Under the pieces are notes generated by a model. It was not told where the DNA came from. It worked only from the letters and a program-made list of their open reading frames with translations, and searched no databases. A stretch of 64,000 bases of DNA from Paenibacillus sp. FSL H8-0332 (GTDB lineage: Bacteria > Bacillota > Bacilli > Paenibacillales > Paenibacillaceae), in NCBI RefSeq assembly GCF_037963835.1, contig NZ_CP150145.1, positions 62,001 through 126,000 of the forward strand, given 5' to 3'. The stretch's first letter is position 1. The number at the start of each line of letters is the position of its first letter. Below are positions 1 to 8,900 of the stretch, in pieces. Position numbers and translations under genes: made by a program.

Positions 1-521
1 CGGCGGCATCCGCCGCCGCACCGCAGGCTTCGTCTGCTGCCGCTGTTGCGACTCCTGCTGCTGCGGGACAGGCCTCCCCGGCCCAGTCGGGAGCCGGACA
101 CAGGGAGGAAATACAGATCGGGGCAGAGTTCGCCCCGGTGGTGGAGTATCTCAGTATTCTGGAGGATATGATTATCTCCGAAGGGCAGAAGGATACGCTG
201 GACAATGAGATTGTCGAGAAGTCGCTGGCGCTGTTCGCCCGGCTGCAGCGCGTCATTCCGCTGCTCCAGGAGCTGGGCAATGGCGAGATAAACCATACCG
301 TCCGCAGACTGGTGCTGAAGGACCTTAATGGAGTAATCAACCCGTTCCTGCGCCTGGGCGGCGAAGCCAAGACAAGAAACCGGAGAATGCTGCTGAACGG
401 TCTGCGTGATGTCGATGCCAAAATTTCCGATATTGCGTCGACGATTGAGCACAAAGACCTGATGGAACTTCAGACCAAGGCGGAACTGATTCATCAGCGC
501 TACAGCAGTTCCGAATTATAG
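1..521 (+). CDS. C-terminal part of an unrecognised protein upstream of telA (5' end outside window)
   Basis: The reading frame is open from the first base of the window, so the start lies upstream. The first 35 or so visible residues are rich in Ala, Pro, Gln and Ser and look like a disordered linker. From about position 110 a charged helical domain begins (EEIQIGAEFAPVVEYLSILE) and runs to the stop, with regular heptad-like leucines that suggest a coiled or helical bundle. The stop lies 13 bases before the telA start, so the two are very likely one operon. In Bacillus subtilis the telA homologue yaaN follows xpaC, which makes an XpaC-like partner possible. I could not match the visible part to that family, so function is left open. 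Confidence 0.7.
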   Translation, partial: AASAAAPQASSAAAVATPAAAGQASPAQSGAGHREEIQIGAEFAPVVEYLSILEDMIISEGQKDTLDNEIVEKSLALFARLQRVIPLLQELGNGEINHTVRRLVLKDLNGVINPFLRLGGEAKTRNRRMLLNGLRDVDAKISDIASTIEHKDLMELQTKAELIHQRYSSSEL

Positions 522-534
522 GAGGAGGATAGCC

Positions 535-1629
535 ATGTCCACGCAGTTAATTGAGCTTAGAAAAGAAGATGAGCAGAAGGTAGTCCAGGAGGCTTCCCAG
601 CTAATTGAGCAGGTAGCCAAGACTGACACGGTGGCGCTGGATTCCCTGATGGATGATATCGGGAAGCTTGGGGTGAAGACGCAGGAGAAGGCAGGCCAGA
701 CCCTGAAGCTGCTGGACCGCCCCGTTAATGACCTGATGAGCGGCAAGCGGGTGGAAGTGCCCAATATGATTATGAAGCTGCGCAATGAGTGCGAGACCCT
801 TCAGCAGAGCAAGAATGTCAGCTTCTTCGGCAAAATGCTGCGCAAAAGCCCGCTTAAGAATTATGTCTACAAATATCAGTCGGTCCGCACCAACATTGAT
901 GCCATTATCACCGGTCTGCGTGACGGCCGGGATACGCTGGAGGAGAGCATCGTCAACATGCGCCAGCTGAAGCGCACCTCCATGGAGGAGATCTATAACC
1001 TCCAGACCAAGATCGCCTTCGGCAACAAGCTGAAGGAGCTGTTCGAGGTTGAGATCGCCAAGCCCGAGAATGAATTCCGCAAAGCGTATCTGGAGCGCGG
1101 GCTGCGTAAGGTCATGGTGCGGATTCAGTCCATGACCGAGATGATTCTGCTCTACAATCAGGCGATTGCGGCAACGGATATCATCAATGACAATAATGAC
1201 AAGCTGATTGATTCCGTAAACAACGCGATTGATAAGACCTCCAACCTGATCACCGTCTCGGCGATGATTGCGATGTCCCTGGCTGATCAGGAGAATGTCA
1301 TCAATGCGGTCGAAGCCACCAACAAGACGATCGAGGACCAGTTCAAGGAGAATGCGCGGCTGCTGCGCACGACGACCGAGAAGACTACGGAGCTGCTCTC
1401 CAAGCCATCCATGTCCCTGGAAGCCGTGAATCAGGCCATTGGCGACCTGCTCAGTGCCCTGGATACCTCAGAGCAGTCCAACCGGCGGATCATCGAGAGC
1501 TGTCAGGATTATACGTCCAAAATGACCACCATCAACACCCAGCTGAACAACCGGCTCGGGCTGAATGAGGGCTCGCAGCCGCAGGCTTTGAAGCAGGCGG
1601 AGAGCGGGCTGAGCAGCTTTTTGAATTAG
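535..1629 (+). CDS. telA: TelA/YaaN family toxic anion resistance protein
   Basis: A 364-aa soluble, almost entirely helical protein matching the TelA (tellurite resistance, YaaN) family in length and in its conserved central blocks: GQTLKLLDRPVNDLMSGK near residues 56-73, FFGKMLRKSPLKNYVYKYQS around 97-116, and the AIAATDIINDNNDKLI stretch near 216. The family is linked to resistance to toxic anions, envelope-active compounds and lantibiotics, but no biochemical mechanism is established. The ATG has an AGGAGGA site 8 bases upstream (position 521-530). It follows the partial gene by 13 bases and is probably co-transcribed. No signal peptide or membrane segment is visible. Family assignment is firm; cellular role is not. 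Confidence 0.92.
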   Translation: MSTQLIELRKEDEQKVVQEASQLIEQVAKTDTVALDSLMDDIGKLGVKTQEKAGQTLKLLDRPVNDLMSGKRVEVPNMIMKLRNECETLQQSKNVSFFGKMLRKSPLKNYVYKYQSVRTNIDAIITGLRDGRDTLEESIVNMRQLKRTSMEEIYNLQTKIAFGNKLKELFEVEIAKPENEFRKAYLERGLRKVMVRIQSMTEMILLYNQAIAATDIINDNNDKLIDSVNNAIDKTSNLITVSAMIAMSLADQENVINAVEATNKTIEDQFKENARLLRTTTEKTTELLSKPSMSLEAVNQAIGDLLSALDTSEQSNRRIIESCQDYTSKMTTINTQLNNRLGLNEGSQPQALKQAESGLSSFLN

Positions 1630-1704
1630 GGGTTTGATTCTGGGCCGGTAGAAATCCACTCATATTATCCCGCTCTCCCACATACGTTGTCACTAAGGCG
1701 ACCT

Positions 1705-1830
1705 GTGGAGAAAGAGGGGATAAGCGGGATGATTCTGGGATGCTTGATCGTGGTGCTTATCGTCGTAGCCAGCAGTGAGAAGGCGGAGGCGATTGCCAGC
1801 CTGAATGATCGGGAGGATAACGGCCTGTGA
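1705..1830 (+). CDS. Possible 41-aa single-span membrane peptide
   Basis: A short frame not covered by any longer gene encodes MEKEGISGMILGCLIVVLIV followed by VASSEKAEAIASLNDREDNGL. It would have one hydrophobic helix of about 12 residues and a charged C-terminus. The GTG at 1705 has AAGG 8 bases upstream; an internal ATG at 1729 with AGAGGGG upstream is an equally good start and would give 33 aa. It sits alone between telA and the formate/nitrite channel. Coding status rests only on the hydrophobic pattern and start context, so confidence is low. Confidence 0.3.
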   Translation: MEKEGISGMILGCLIVVLIVVASSEKAEAIASLNDREDNGL

Positions 1831-1907
1831 AAAGGGTGCGGGCAGTGAACGGAATCCATAAATTATTGATGCTCTGTGATTCAAGCAATTTCCAGTGGTT
1901 TATTGGG

Positions 1908-1913
1908 TATAAT
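1908..1913 (+). promoter_or_regulatory. Candidate -10 box for the formate/nitrite channel gene
   Basis: TATAAT lies 65 bases before the ATG at 1978. No good -35 box is seen 16-18 bases upstream. A TGTGA half-site at 1875-1879 might be part of an Fnr-type site, but the second half does not match. Confidence 0.4.
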
Positions 1914-1977
1914 AGCCTGGAGGCTGTACATCAGTCTTCCGGCACCACTGAAAATATAAAGTGAATACGGAGGTCAA

Positions 1978-2766
1978 ATGGAGAACGAGGCACTGCTGCA
2001 GGTAGAGAAGCTTGCACTTAAGAAACAGAAGATCTTCCGGCAAAGCGTATTCCGGTACATTGCCAGGGCTATGCTCGCCAGCATGTTTATCGGCTTCGGC
2101 GTGATCGTAGCCTTTAAGACCGGCAACTTCTTCTATATGGAACAATCGCCGATGACCTATCCGATGGCTGCGATTACGTTCGGCGCAGCCATCATCCTGA
2201 TTTCATACGGCGGGGGCGATTTGTTCACCGGGGATACTTTCTATTACACCTATGCGGCACTGAGGCGCAAGCTGGCATGGACCGAGGTTGTGCGGATGTG
2301 GGTCGTCAGCTATCTGGGCAACATTCTTGGGGCTGCGGCGTTTGCGCTGCTTATTTTTCTGACCGGATTGTTCTATGATTCCTCTGTCAACGGGTTCCTG
2401 CTGGATGTGGTGGCTCATAAGATGGAAGCTCCGGCGATGCAGCTGTTCTTCCGGGCGATTCTCTGTAACTGGCTCGTCTGTCTGGCTTTCTTCGTGCCAA
2501 TGTCAATGAAGAACGACGGTGCCAAAATGTTCGCCATGGTGCTGTTCGTGTTCTGCTTTTTCATCTCAGGGTACGAGCATAGTATTGCCAACATGTGTAC
2601 CTTCGCGATTGCCCTCGTCCTGGACCACCCCGGTACGATCTCCTGGGGAGGCGTGGTGCATAATCTCGTCCCGGTCACATTAGGCAATCTTATCGGCGGC
2701 GGCGTGCTAATGGGTGTGATGTATTACTATGTGAACAAGCCGTTTCTGGAGGATGAGTCTCACTGA
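1978..2766 (+). CDS. Formate/nitrite transporter (FNT) family channel
   Basis: A 262-aa membrane protein with six predicted hydrophobic helices, the size of FocA/NirC/YrhG-type pentameric channels that pass formate, nitrite or similar small anions. Both FNT signatures are visible: GGGDLFTGDTFYY near residues 79-91 and CNWLVCLAFFVPMS near 163-176. The short charged N-terminus (about 30 residues) is cytoplasmic in the family. The ATG is preceded by GGAGG at 1970-1974. Monocistronic by context: telA ends 350 bases upstream and the next gene is convergent. No formate or nitrite enzyme gene is nearby, so the substrate cannot be told from context. Confidence 0.93.
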   Translation: MENEALLQVEKLALKKQKIFRQSVFRYIARAMLASMFIGFGVIVAFKTGNFFYMEQSPMTYPMAAITFGAAIILISYGGGDLFTGDTFYYTYAALRRKLAWTEVVRMWVVSYLGNILGAAAFALLIFLTGLFYDSSVNGFLLDVVAHKMEAPAMQLFFRAILCNWLVCLAFFVPMSMKNDGAKMFAMVLFVFCFFISGYEHSIANMCTFAIALVLDHPGTISWGGVVHNLVPVTLGNLIGGGVLMGVMYYYVNKPFLEDESH

Positions 2767-2781
2767 ACGGCAATAACACGA

Positions 2782-2822
2782 CACAACAGCGATTCTCCGG
2801 TGATAGGGGGATCGCTGTTGTG
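2782..2822 (+). terminator. Stem-loop after the FNT channel gene
   Basis: A perfect 12-bp inverted repeat (CACAACAGCGAT / ATCGCTGTTGTG) with a 17-base loop begins 16 bases after the stop codon. There is no T-run behind it, so it may act as a weak terminator or as an mRNA 3' end. Confidence 0.5.
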
Positions 2823-2956
2823 CGTCCGTAGTTTGGAATTAGGGAACTGGGGGATATTATAGTGAGCTGTCAGACATGTTCCAGTAAAAAGGTGCGTTCT
2901 CTTTAGTATTGTGTTGGTACGAGGGTGCATGGTCCGGAGGAAGTACATAGAAAGCA

Positions 2957-2990
2957 AAAATCAGGGGCACTAATGCCCCTGATTTCGCTT
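2957..2990 (-). terminator. Terminator of the TPM-domain gene
   Basis: A perfect 12-bp stem (AAATCAGGGGCA / TGCCCCTGATTT) with a 4-base loop is followed on the minus strand by five T residues. It lies about 75 bases past the stop of the minus-strand gene. Confidence 0.8.
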
Positions 2991-3061
2991 AATGCCGCAG
3001 AATAAGTTGTTACATCACCTACCTGTTAGGATGAGTATGTGCTGTAGCGGTAATCTGCTGC

Positions 3062-5359
3062 TTACCACTTGGAGCCGCCGGAGCTTCGGCCGGATTTGCC
3101 GCCGCCAAATGAAGAGCCGCCGGAGGAACGACCGCCACCGCCGCCGCCCCAAGAAGAGCCGCCGGAGGAGCGTCCGCCGCCACCGAATCCTCCGCCCGAA
3201 GGCGGGCCGGAATTGCGTCTGCGGGCTTGGTCCCGGCGCTGCTGCTCGCGCAGCATGGCCATTCTGGCTGCGCGTTCGGCCTCTTCCTTCTGGCGGACCA
3301 GCCGGTTCGCTTCCTCTACGAAGGACGCGATCTGCGAAGCGTAGGAGCGTCCTGTCTCCTCCAGTTGATCCAGATCGTAAGGACCCGAGGCGAGACGCTG
3401 CTCCAGCTCGGTATACTCAGGCAGCAGGGACAGCTGGAAGCGGTTCTGCGAGGCAATTCCTCTGCTGTGCAGCAGATTGTAGGCGGCATCCACCCGGCCC
3501 TGCCCTTCCGTGAACAGCCTGCTCAGGCTGTCCAGGCGCTCCTCCAGAGAGTCTAGACTGCTGCTAATGCTACTCATGCTGTTTGCCGTCTCATCCTGCA
3601 AGGCAAGCAGCCGGTCCAGCCCGCTGCGGGCATTGTCATACTCTCCGCGTGCATCGCTGGTCCAGGTCTCAAGCTGCGGCACTTCTGCCGCGCCTTGCCG
3701 CAGTGCGCCGCCGGCCTCTTCCAGCAGCTTCTCCAGAGCGTCCAGATGCTGCCGGGCGAACCGGTTCTTCACCCCGGCCAGCCGGCTCTGCAATTCATTC
3801 CGCCGCTGGCTAAGCATTGCCCATGTGCTGCGTACAGTCTCCAGATCCCTGAGATTATTCTGCCGGATCATAGCCTGGCGTTCCGTCATAGCCACGGCTT
3901 CAGTCAGAAGGGCATCCATGTCAGCGCCAATCCGGCGCACTTCGTCCATATGGCCGCTGTGCAGCGGCGCTTCCATGGAACTGGCGGCAGCGGAAGCCTG
4001 GTCCAGGCTGTCGTAAGGCTTAACCTTCATATTGTGCAGGGAGTTCTGGTCGATCAGCTCTGCAATCCGGCTACGGGTAGCCGCCAGGATACCGGGGAAG
4101 GCCTTCAGCTTGTCGTCAAAGGTCTCCACATCCTGCACATCCTGCACAATCTGCTGTTGCCGCTCCTTCGCTTGTGCAGTAATCTCCTGGGCGGCGATTG
4201 GGTCGAACAGCTCCAACTGATCTGCCTTGGCCGTCTCTTCAGCCAGCTCCTGAAGATCTTGGGCAATCTTCTCCAGCGTATAGCCCGTCTCCCGGACCGC
4301 TTGCTGGCGCTGTTCTTCAAGCTCGGGGGCAGCCTGCTTCAGCTCGGTGATCTGCTGCTTGACGTTCCGGTCGGCATCGCTTATGACCGCGACCTTTTTC
4401 TCTTCTTCCTCCAGGGAGGCACGGAATTCCCCCTCTGTCTGCTGAAGCTGCTCTGCCGCCGCCTTAAGCGCAGACAAGCGGTAGAACGGCGGCAATGGTG
4501 CTTGCCCTGCTGTCTGCAATGCAGAGATTTCGACCAGCCGGGAGGTCAGGCGCTTCGAGATGCCCTCGACCATCTCCCCGGTCTTGCCTTGCACAATCCC
4601 TTGGAAAGGCTGAAGGGATTCCAGAGCGTGGTTCGCCCGTACCAGCAGGTCGGCGAGCTGCTCGCGCTGTGCGGACAGTCCCTTGCGGCGGCGCAGTCCG
4701 GTAATTAGCACATACAGCAGCAATATCAGCAGGGCGGCTAAGACAAGGCCGCCTGCAACCGGCAGGAGGGGGAATCCGCTGCCGCTGCCGTTAGCACCGG
4801 AGGCGGCTCCTGCGGTACCCGCAGCCGTACCGCCTGCCGCACCGCTGCCAGTATTACCGCTCTGTCCGCTGCTGCCAATGGCTTGCATCTGTTGGATCAC
4901 AGAACGTATGCCTTCAGGGATATCTCCGTTTTTGGCATAAGGATTGAAATATTTCTCCAGCACCTTGTTAATTGCTGCGTTACCCGCAGCTCCGCCCTGT
5001 TGTATGGACCAGGCATCGAGCGCATCCTGCAGCCCGGGGTTAATGAAGCTGATCTCGGTTAGCTGATCTTCGTAAGCGATCAGGAGCAGGATGTCCCGGG
5101 ACTTCAGCCCCCAGGTATCATATACATCCGCAGCATAACTGGATATGTCGCTCTCGGCCAGCGAATCAACGGTTAAGACGTGGAAGGTGTACCGGTCTGT
5201 AGTGGCAATCCGGCTAAGGCTCTCTGCTTCTTGGGCAGACAGCAGCCGGGCTTCATCCGTAATTACTCCCTGCTGTGCGGGGACATTCGCAGCATAGACC
5301 CCCGGTATCCACAACAGCGATAATATCAAGACCAAGGCGAGGGTGAGGTTTTTTCTCAA
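3062..5359 (-). CDS. TPM-domain surface protein with long coiled coil and Gly/Ser-rich tail
   Basis: A 765-aa protein with a signal peptide (residues 1-23, ending GVYA), a TPM domain at about 28-150 (VITDEARLLSAQEAESLSRI, then DILLLIAYEDQ), a Gly/Ala linker, a single membrane helix near 197-218, and a coiled-coil region rich in Glu, Gln and Leu to about residue 715. The last 45 residues are nearly all Gly, Ser, Arg and Trp. The TPM domain would be outside the cell and the coiled coil inside. The family (YgcG-like) is poorly understood; some members are linked to envelope upkeep. The start codon is TTG with GGAG 9 bases upstream. It is unusually long for the family because of the coiled coil. 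It stands alone between two terminators. Confidence 0.85.
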   Translation of the reverse strand: MRKNLTLALVLILSLLWIPGVYAANVPAQQGVITDEARLLSAQEAESLSRIATTDRYTFHVLTVDSLAESDISSYAADVYDTWGLKSRDILLLIAYEDQLTEISFINPGLQDALDAWSIQQGGAAGNAAINKVLEKYFNPYAKNGDIPEGIRSVIQQMQAIGSSGQSGNTGSGAAGGTAAGTAGAASGANGSGSGFPLLPVAGGLVLAALLILLLYVLITGLRRRKGLSAQREQLADLLVRANHALESLQPFQGIVQGKTGEMVEGISKRLTSRLVEISALQTAGQAPLPPFYRLSALKAAAEQLQQTEGEFRASLEEEEKKVAVISDADRNVKQQITELKQAAPELEEQRQQAVRETGYTLEKIAQDLQELAEETAKADQLELFDPIAAQEITAQAKERQQQIVQDVQDVETFDDKLKAFPGILAATRSRIAELIDQNSLHNMKVKPYDSLDQASAAASSMEAPLHSGHMDEVRRIGADMDALLTEAVAMTERQAMIRQNNLRDLETVRSTWAMLSQRRNELQSRLAGVKNRFARQHLDALEKLLEEAGGALRQGAAEVPQLETWTSDARGEYDNARSGLDRLLALQDETANSMSSISSSLDSLEERLDSLSRLFTEGQGRVDAAYNLLHSRGIASQNRFQLSLLPEYTELEQRLASGPYDLDQLEETGRSYASQIASFVEEANRLVRQKEEAERAARMAMLREQQRRDQARRRNSGPPSGGGFGGGGRSSGGSSWGGGGGGRSSGGSSFGGGKSGRSSGGSKW

Positions 5360-5408
5360 TCTGACACACTCCGATCTATAGGCTATTGTTCATTGTAGTA
5401 TGCTGATC

Positions 5409-5414
5409 ATTATA
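5409..5414 (-). promoter_or_regulatory. -10 box for the TPM-domain gene
   Basis: TATAAT on the minus strand lies 50 bases before the TTG start at 5359. The -35 region (CTTAGA, 16-base spacer) is poor. Confidence 0.45.
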
Positions 5415-5479
5415 CTATATCATTAAACATTCTAAGCGCCGCAGATGCAGGCACCGCTGAATTGACGGGATAACCGCAC

Positions 5480-5510
5480 AAAAACCGCACCCCCTTAAGG
5501 GATGCGGTTA
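5480..5510 (-). terminator. Terminator of the 47-aa Fur-box gene
   Basis: On the minus strand the stem AACCGCATCCC / GGGGGTGCGGTT is followed by TTTTT. It starts 44 bases after the stop codon of the small gene and supports that gene being a real transcription unit. Confidence 0.8.
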
Positions 5511-5553
5511 TGTAAGAAGTAAGCTATATTCATCTATTTCTGTATGAAATGGG

Positions 5554-5697
5554 CTATCTGGTCTGCAGGCACAGGATATACTGCAACCGGGACTTGATTT
5601 CTTTCTGCCATTTCATATCTCCGACTTTCACAGCAAGATTGAGCAGGTCCAGGTAATCGTCAACCTGCAGGGCGGTCCGGGTAGTGGCTGCGTTCAT
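5554..5697 (-). CDS. 47-aa protein of unknown function under a Fur box
   Basis: This short gene has an ATG with a strong AAAGGAG site 11 bases upstream (5709-5715), a clean stop and its own terminator. The product begins MNAATTRTALQVDDYLDLLN and continues with an amphipathic helix (LAVKVGDMKWQKEIKSRLQ). It has no membrane segment, one Cys, and about seven basic and five acidic residues. A near-perfect Fur box lies 56 bases upstream of the start. Small Fur-regulated basic proteins (FbpA, FbpB, FbpC) act with the FsrA small RNA in B. subtilis iron sparing; this protein resembles them only in size, mild basicity and regulation, not clearly in sequence. No other iron gene is adjacent. Confidence 0.75.
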   Translation of the reverse strand: MNAATTRTALQVDDYLDLLNLAVKVGDMKWQKEIKSRLQYILCLQTR

Positions 5698-5752
5698 GGG
5701 TGTTCAGTCTCCTTTTAGCTCAAATATAGAAAATAATGAATGTTATACATCC

Positions 5753-5771
5753 AATAATGATAATCATTATC
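5753..5771 (-). promoter_or_regulatory. Fur box
   Basis: AATAATGATAATCATTATC matches the classic 19-base Fur consensus (GATAATGATAATCATTATC) at 18 of 19 positions. It overlaps the -35 region expected for the minus-strand 47-aa gene (start 5697) and is 223 bases from the plus-strand sensor gene start at 5994, so the small gene is the better target. Confidence 0.88.
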
Positions 5772-5993
5772 AACCACTAATGTTATTATCCACATTTTAA
5801 CCGCAAAAAGCAATACAAATCTAAAGTTTTTGATTAAATCTAAGATTGTGCGCTCAAGAGTTAAGGATACGGAACCACAGGATGTGCACAATTTATCGGA
5901 AATGAGAAAAAAGGAGCAGGAACCCTCCCATTTTTTGTCGAATAAGCTTGTATACATATTAAGCCGATCTTACTGGGATAAAGGAGAATTGCG

Positions 5994-8900
5994 ATGAAGC
6001 GGTGTAAATTGTTGCTTCTAATTAGCATTGTGCTCATGCTTGCACACCCCGCTGCCGCTTATGCCGAAAGACAGGAAATTAAGTACCAGGCAGAACTGGA
6101 GTATCCACCTTATAAGTACATACAGAATGGTTATCTGACTGGCTTCGATATTGATCTGACAAGTATGATCTTTGAGAAGAATGAATATCTTGTCCACTAC
6201 AGCACCGGAAATTGGGAGCAGACGTACCGGCGGCTGACTGAGGGCGGGATTGACACTACCGGGCTGATGGCTGTCAGCGAGGAGAGGAAGCAGGATATTC
6301 TTTTCTCAAAACCAGTCTTGAAAAGCTATATTTCCGTCTATTCGCGTCAAGGACTCCAGGGTGAGGTCACGCTGGGCACACTCCGTAAGTACAAAATCGG
6401 TATCGGTAAAGGACAATATGCAGAGACCATCCTGCAGAACAAGGTGGGTATACCGCCTTCAGAATACATAGAATATGCAACCGTACCGGATGCGTTGGAG
6501 GCTCTGCGTCAGGGCGAGATCGACCTGCTGTTCGAGAATCAGGGGGTGGTCGATTATCTGATTGTGGAACAGGGCTTAACCGGTAATATTATCCGCAAAA
6601 TGAGCAATTTGTATCCGCAGGATGTGGCCTACGGCATCAGCAAGTCCAAGCCGGAGCTGGTGTCCTACGTCAATGCAAGGTTAGAGCATATGGTAAGCTC
6701 GGGCGCCTTCGAAGAGCTGTATCAGCAGTATTTCTTCGTGCATTCCGACCATTATAATGAAAAAATGCGTAACCGGATTTTTACCTTATTCTCCATCGGG
6801 ACCCTTCTGCTGGTTTTGGGCGCCATTCTGCTCCGGATCTATATCCGGCGGCTGCGCCGTACGATTCACTCTGAACAGGAATTTTTCAAGGATGTGATCG
6901 AGAATACCGGGGTGATTGTGTGGGCCGTTCACGGGGACAAACGAAGCGTGCGCTTCAACAAATATGCCGAGCTGATGACCGGGCTGACGGAGAAGGAGGT
7001 GCTGGGCTTAAGCATAGATGAGCTGCCTCTGGAAGCTGGAGCAGCCGTGCTTAGGGATCTCCTTGCCAAGGCGGCAGCACAGGATTATGCGACTAATGTG
7101 GAGCTGAGGCTCCCTGACCATTCTCCGGGTGCGCATTATTTCTCCGTCCGCACGGCCCTCATCAAGGGGATGGACGAGCAGGCGGAGGATATCCTCGTGC
7201 TGGTGGGCATCGACATCGATGAACGCAAGCAGAATGAGCTTAAGCTGCAGCTTAGCTACGAGGAGCTGGAGTCCACTTATGAGGAGTTGGCGGCGACAGA
7301 GGTGGAGCTGCAGGATCAGTTCAATAAGCTGGGGGTCAGCGAACGGCGGTTCCGCCTCGCCTCGGAAGGCTCGGGTGCGTACATGTGGGAGCTGGACTGG
7401 GACAGCGGCTTCTACAAGCTCTCGGACCGGTGGTACGAGGTGATGGGATATACCGAGGCGGAGATCAACTCCTTCGAGGGAGGCGTTCTCAGCATTATTC
7501 ACCCGGATGATCAGGAATCCGCGCGCAAGGCCAGGCAGGAGCATCTTACCGGACTAACCCCGATCTATGAAACCGAATACCGTATGAGGACGGGGCAAGG
7601 GGAGTACATCTGGTTCGAGGTGCGGGGAAAAGCGATCGTTGACCCGAAGGATCAGATTGTCCTGTTCCTCGGCTCTCTGATTGACATCAGCAAGCGGAAG
7701 CAGGCTGAATTCAAGCTGAATAACAGCTACCGGGAGCTGGAAGTGACCTATGAGCAGCTTACAGCGACCCAGCAGGAGATTGTAGGGCAATATGATATGC
7801 TGCTGGAGAATCAGAAGAATATGCACCGTCTAGCTTATGTGGATTCGCTTAGCAATCTTCCGAACCGGCTCAGTCTGCTGGAGACGATGGAGAGTTATTT
7901 CCGCCGGACGGGCGGCAGTGCGGCGCTGCTTTTTGTAGATATGGATAATTTCAAATACATCAATGACACGCTTGGACACAAGTCCGGCGATATTCTGATC
8001 CGCAAGGCCAGTGAGCGTCTCCAGTCGGTTGTGCGTGAGACGGATATGCTGTCGCGGCTGGGCGGAGATGAATTTGTTGTTTTCCTTAAGGATATTGAGA
8101 GCCGTGTGGATGTGCTTAATCTGGCCGAGGATATTATGCGTGCGTTCCGCAAGTCTTTTCTTATCGGTGAGAGCAATCTGTATGTCTCCTCCAGTATCGG
8201 GATCTCCTTCTATCCCGAGGACGGCGAGACGACGGAAGAGATTCTGAAGAATGCCGATGTAGCGATGTACCGGGCCAAGGAAGAGGGGAAAAGCACTTAT
8301 GTCGTATACGATAAATCCATGCATACCGCCTTCAATGACCGGATGAATATTGAGAAGCATCTGCGCAGTGCGATGAATAATAACGAATTCGAGCTGCATT
8401 ACCAGCCGCAGGTACAGATGGAGACCGGTCTGATCTCAGGCTTCGAGGCTCTGATCCGCTGGAACAGTCCGGTCCTCGGATTTGTCTCCCCGCTCTCCTT
8501 CATCAAGATCGCCGAGGATTCCCGGCTGATTATCTATATCGGAGAGTGGGTGCTGCGCGAAGCCTGCAAATTCATGAACAGCATCCATCAGCGGACCGGC
8601 ATTCCTTACAAAATATCGGTGAATATCTCCATTATTCAGCTCCTGCAGGATGATTTCGTAGAGATTGTGCTGGATAGTCTCGAGGAGAGCGGCCTTGCGG
8701 CATCCAGTCTGGAGCTGGAGATCACAGAGTCGATCTTCATGGAGTCGTTCGGGAGTACGGTCAGCAAGCTGGAGTTCCTGCAGTCCCGGGGGATACGGAT
8801 TGCCCTGGATGATTTCGGAACAGGGTATTCCTCCCTTAGCTATCTGCAGCAGCTGCCGATCTCTACCCTTAAGATGGATAAAATCTTCATCGATTCCCTG

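Noticed and set aside
1875..1890. Fnr site before the formate/nitrite channel
   Set aside because: Only a TGTGA half-site is present; the opposite half (TCACA) is missing.
3069..4940. Several long plus-strand frames across the TPM gene
   Set aside because: These arise from the high-GC, low-stop antisense of a coding region; the minus-strand frame has signal peptide, TPM domain and terminator.
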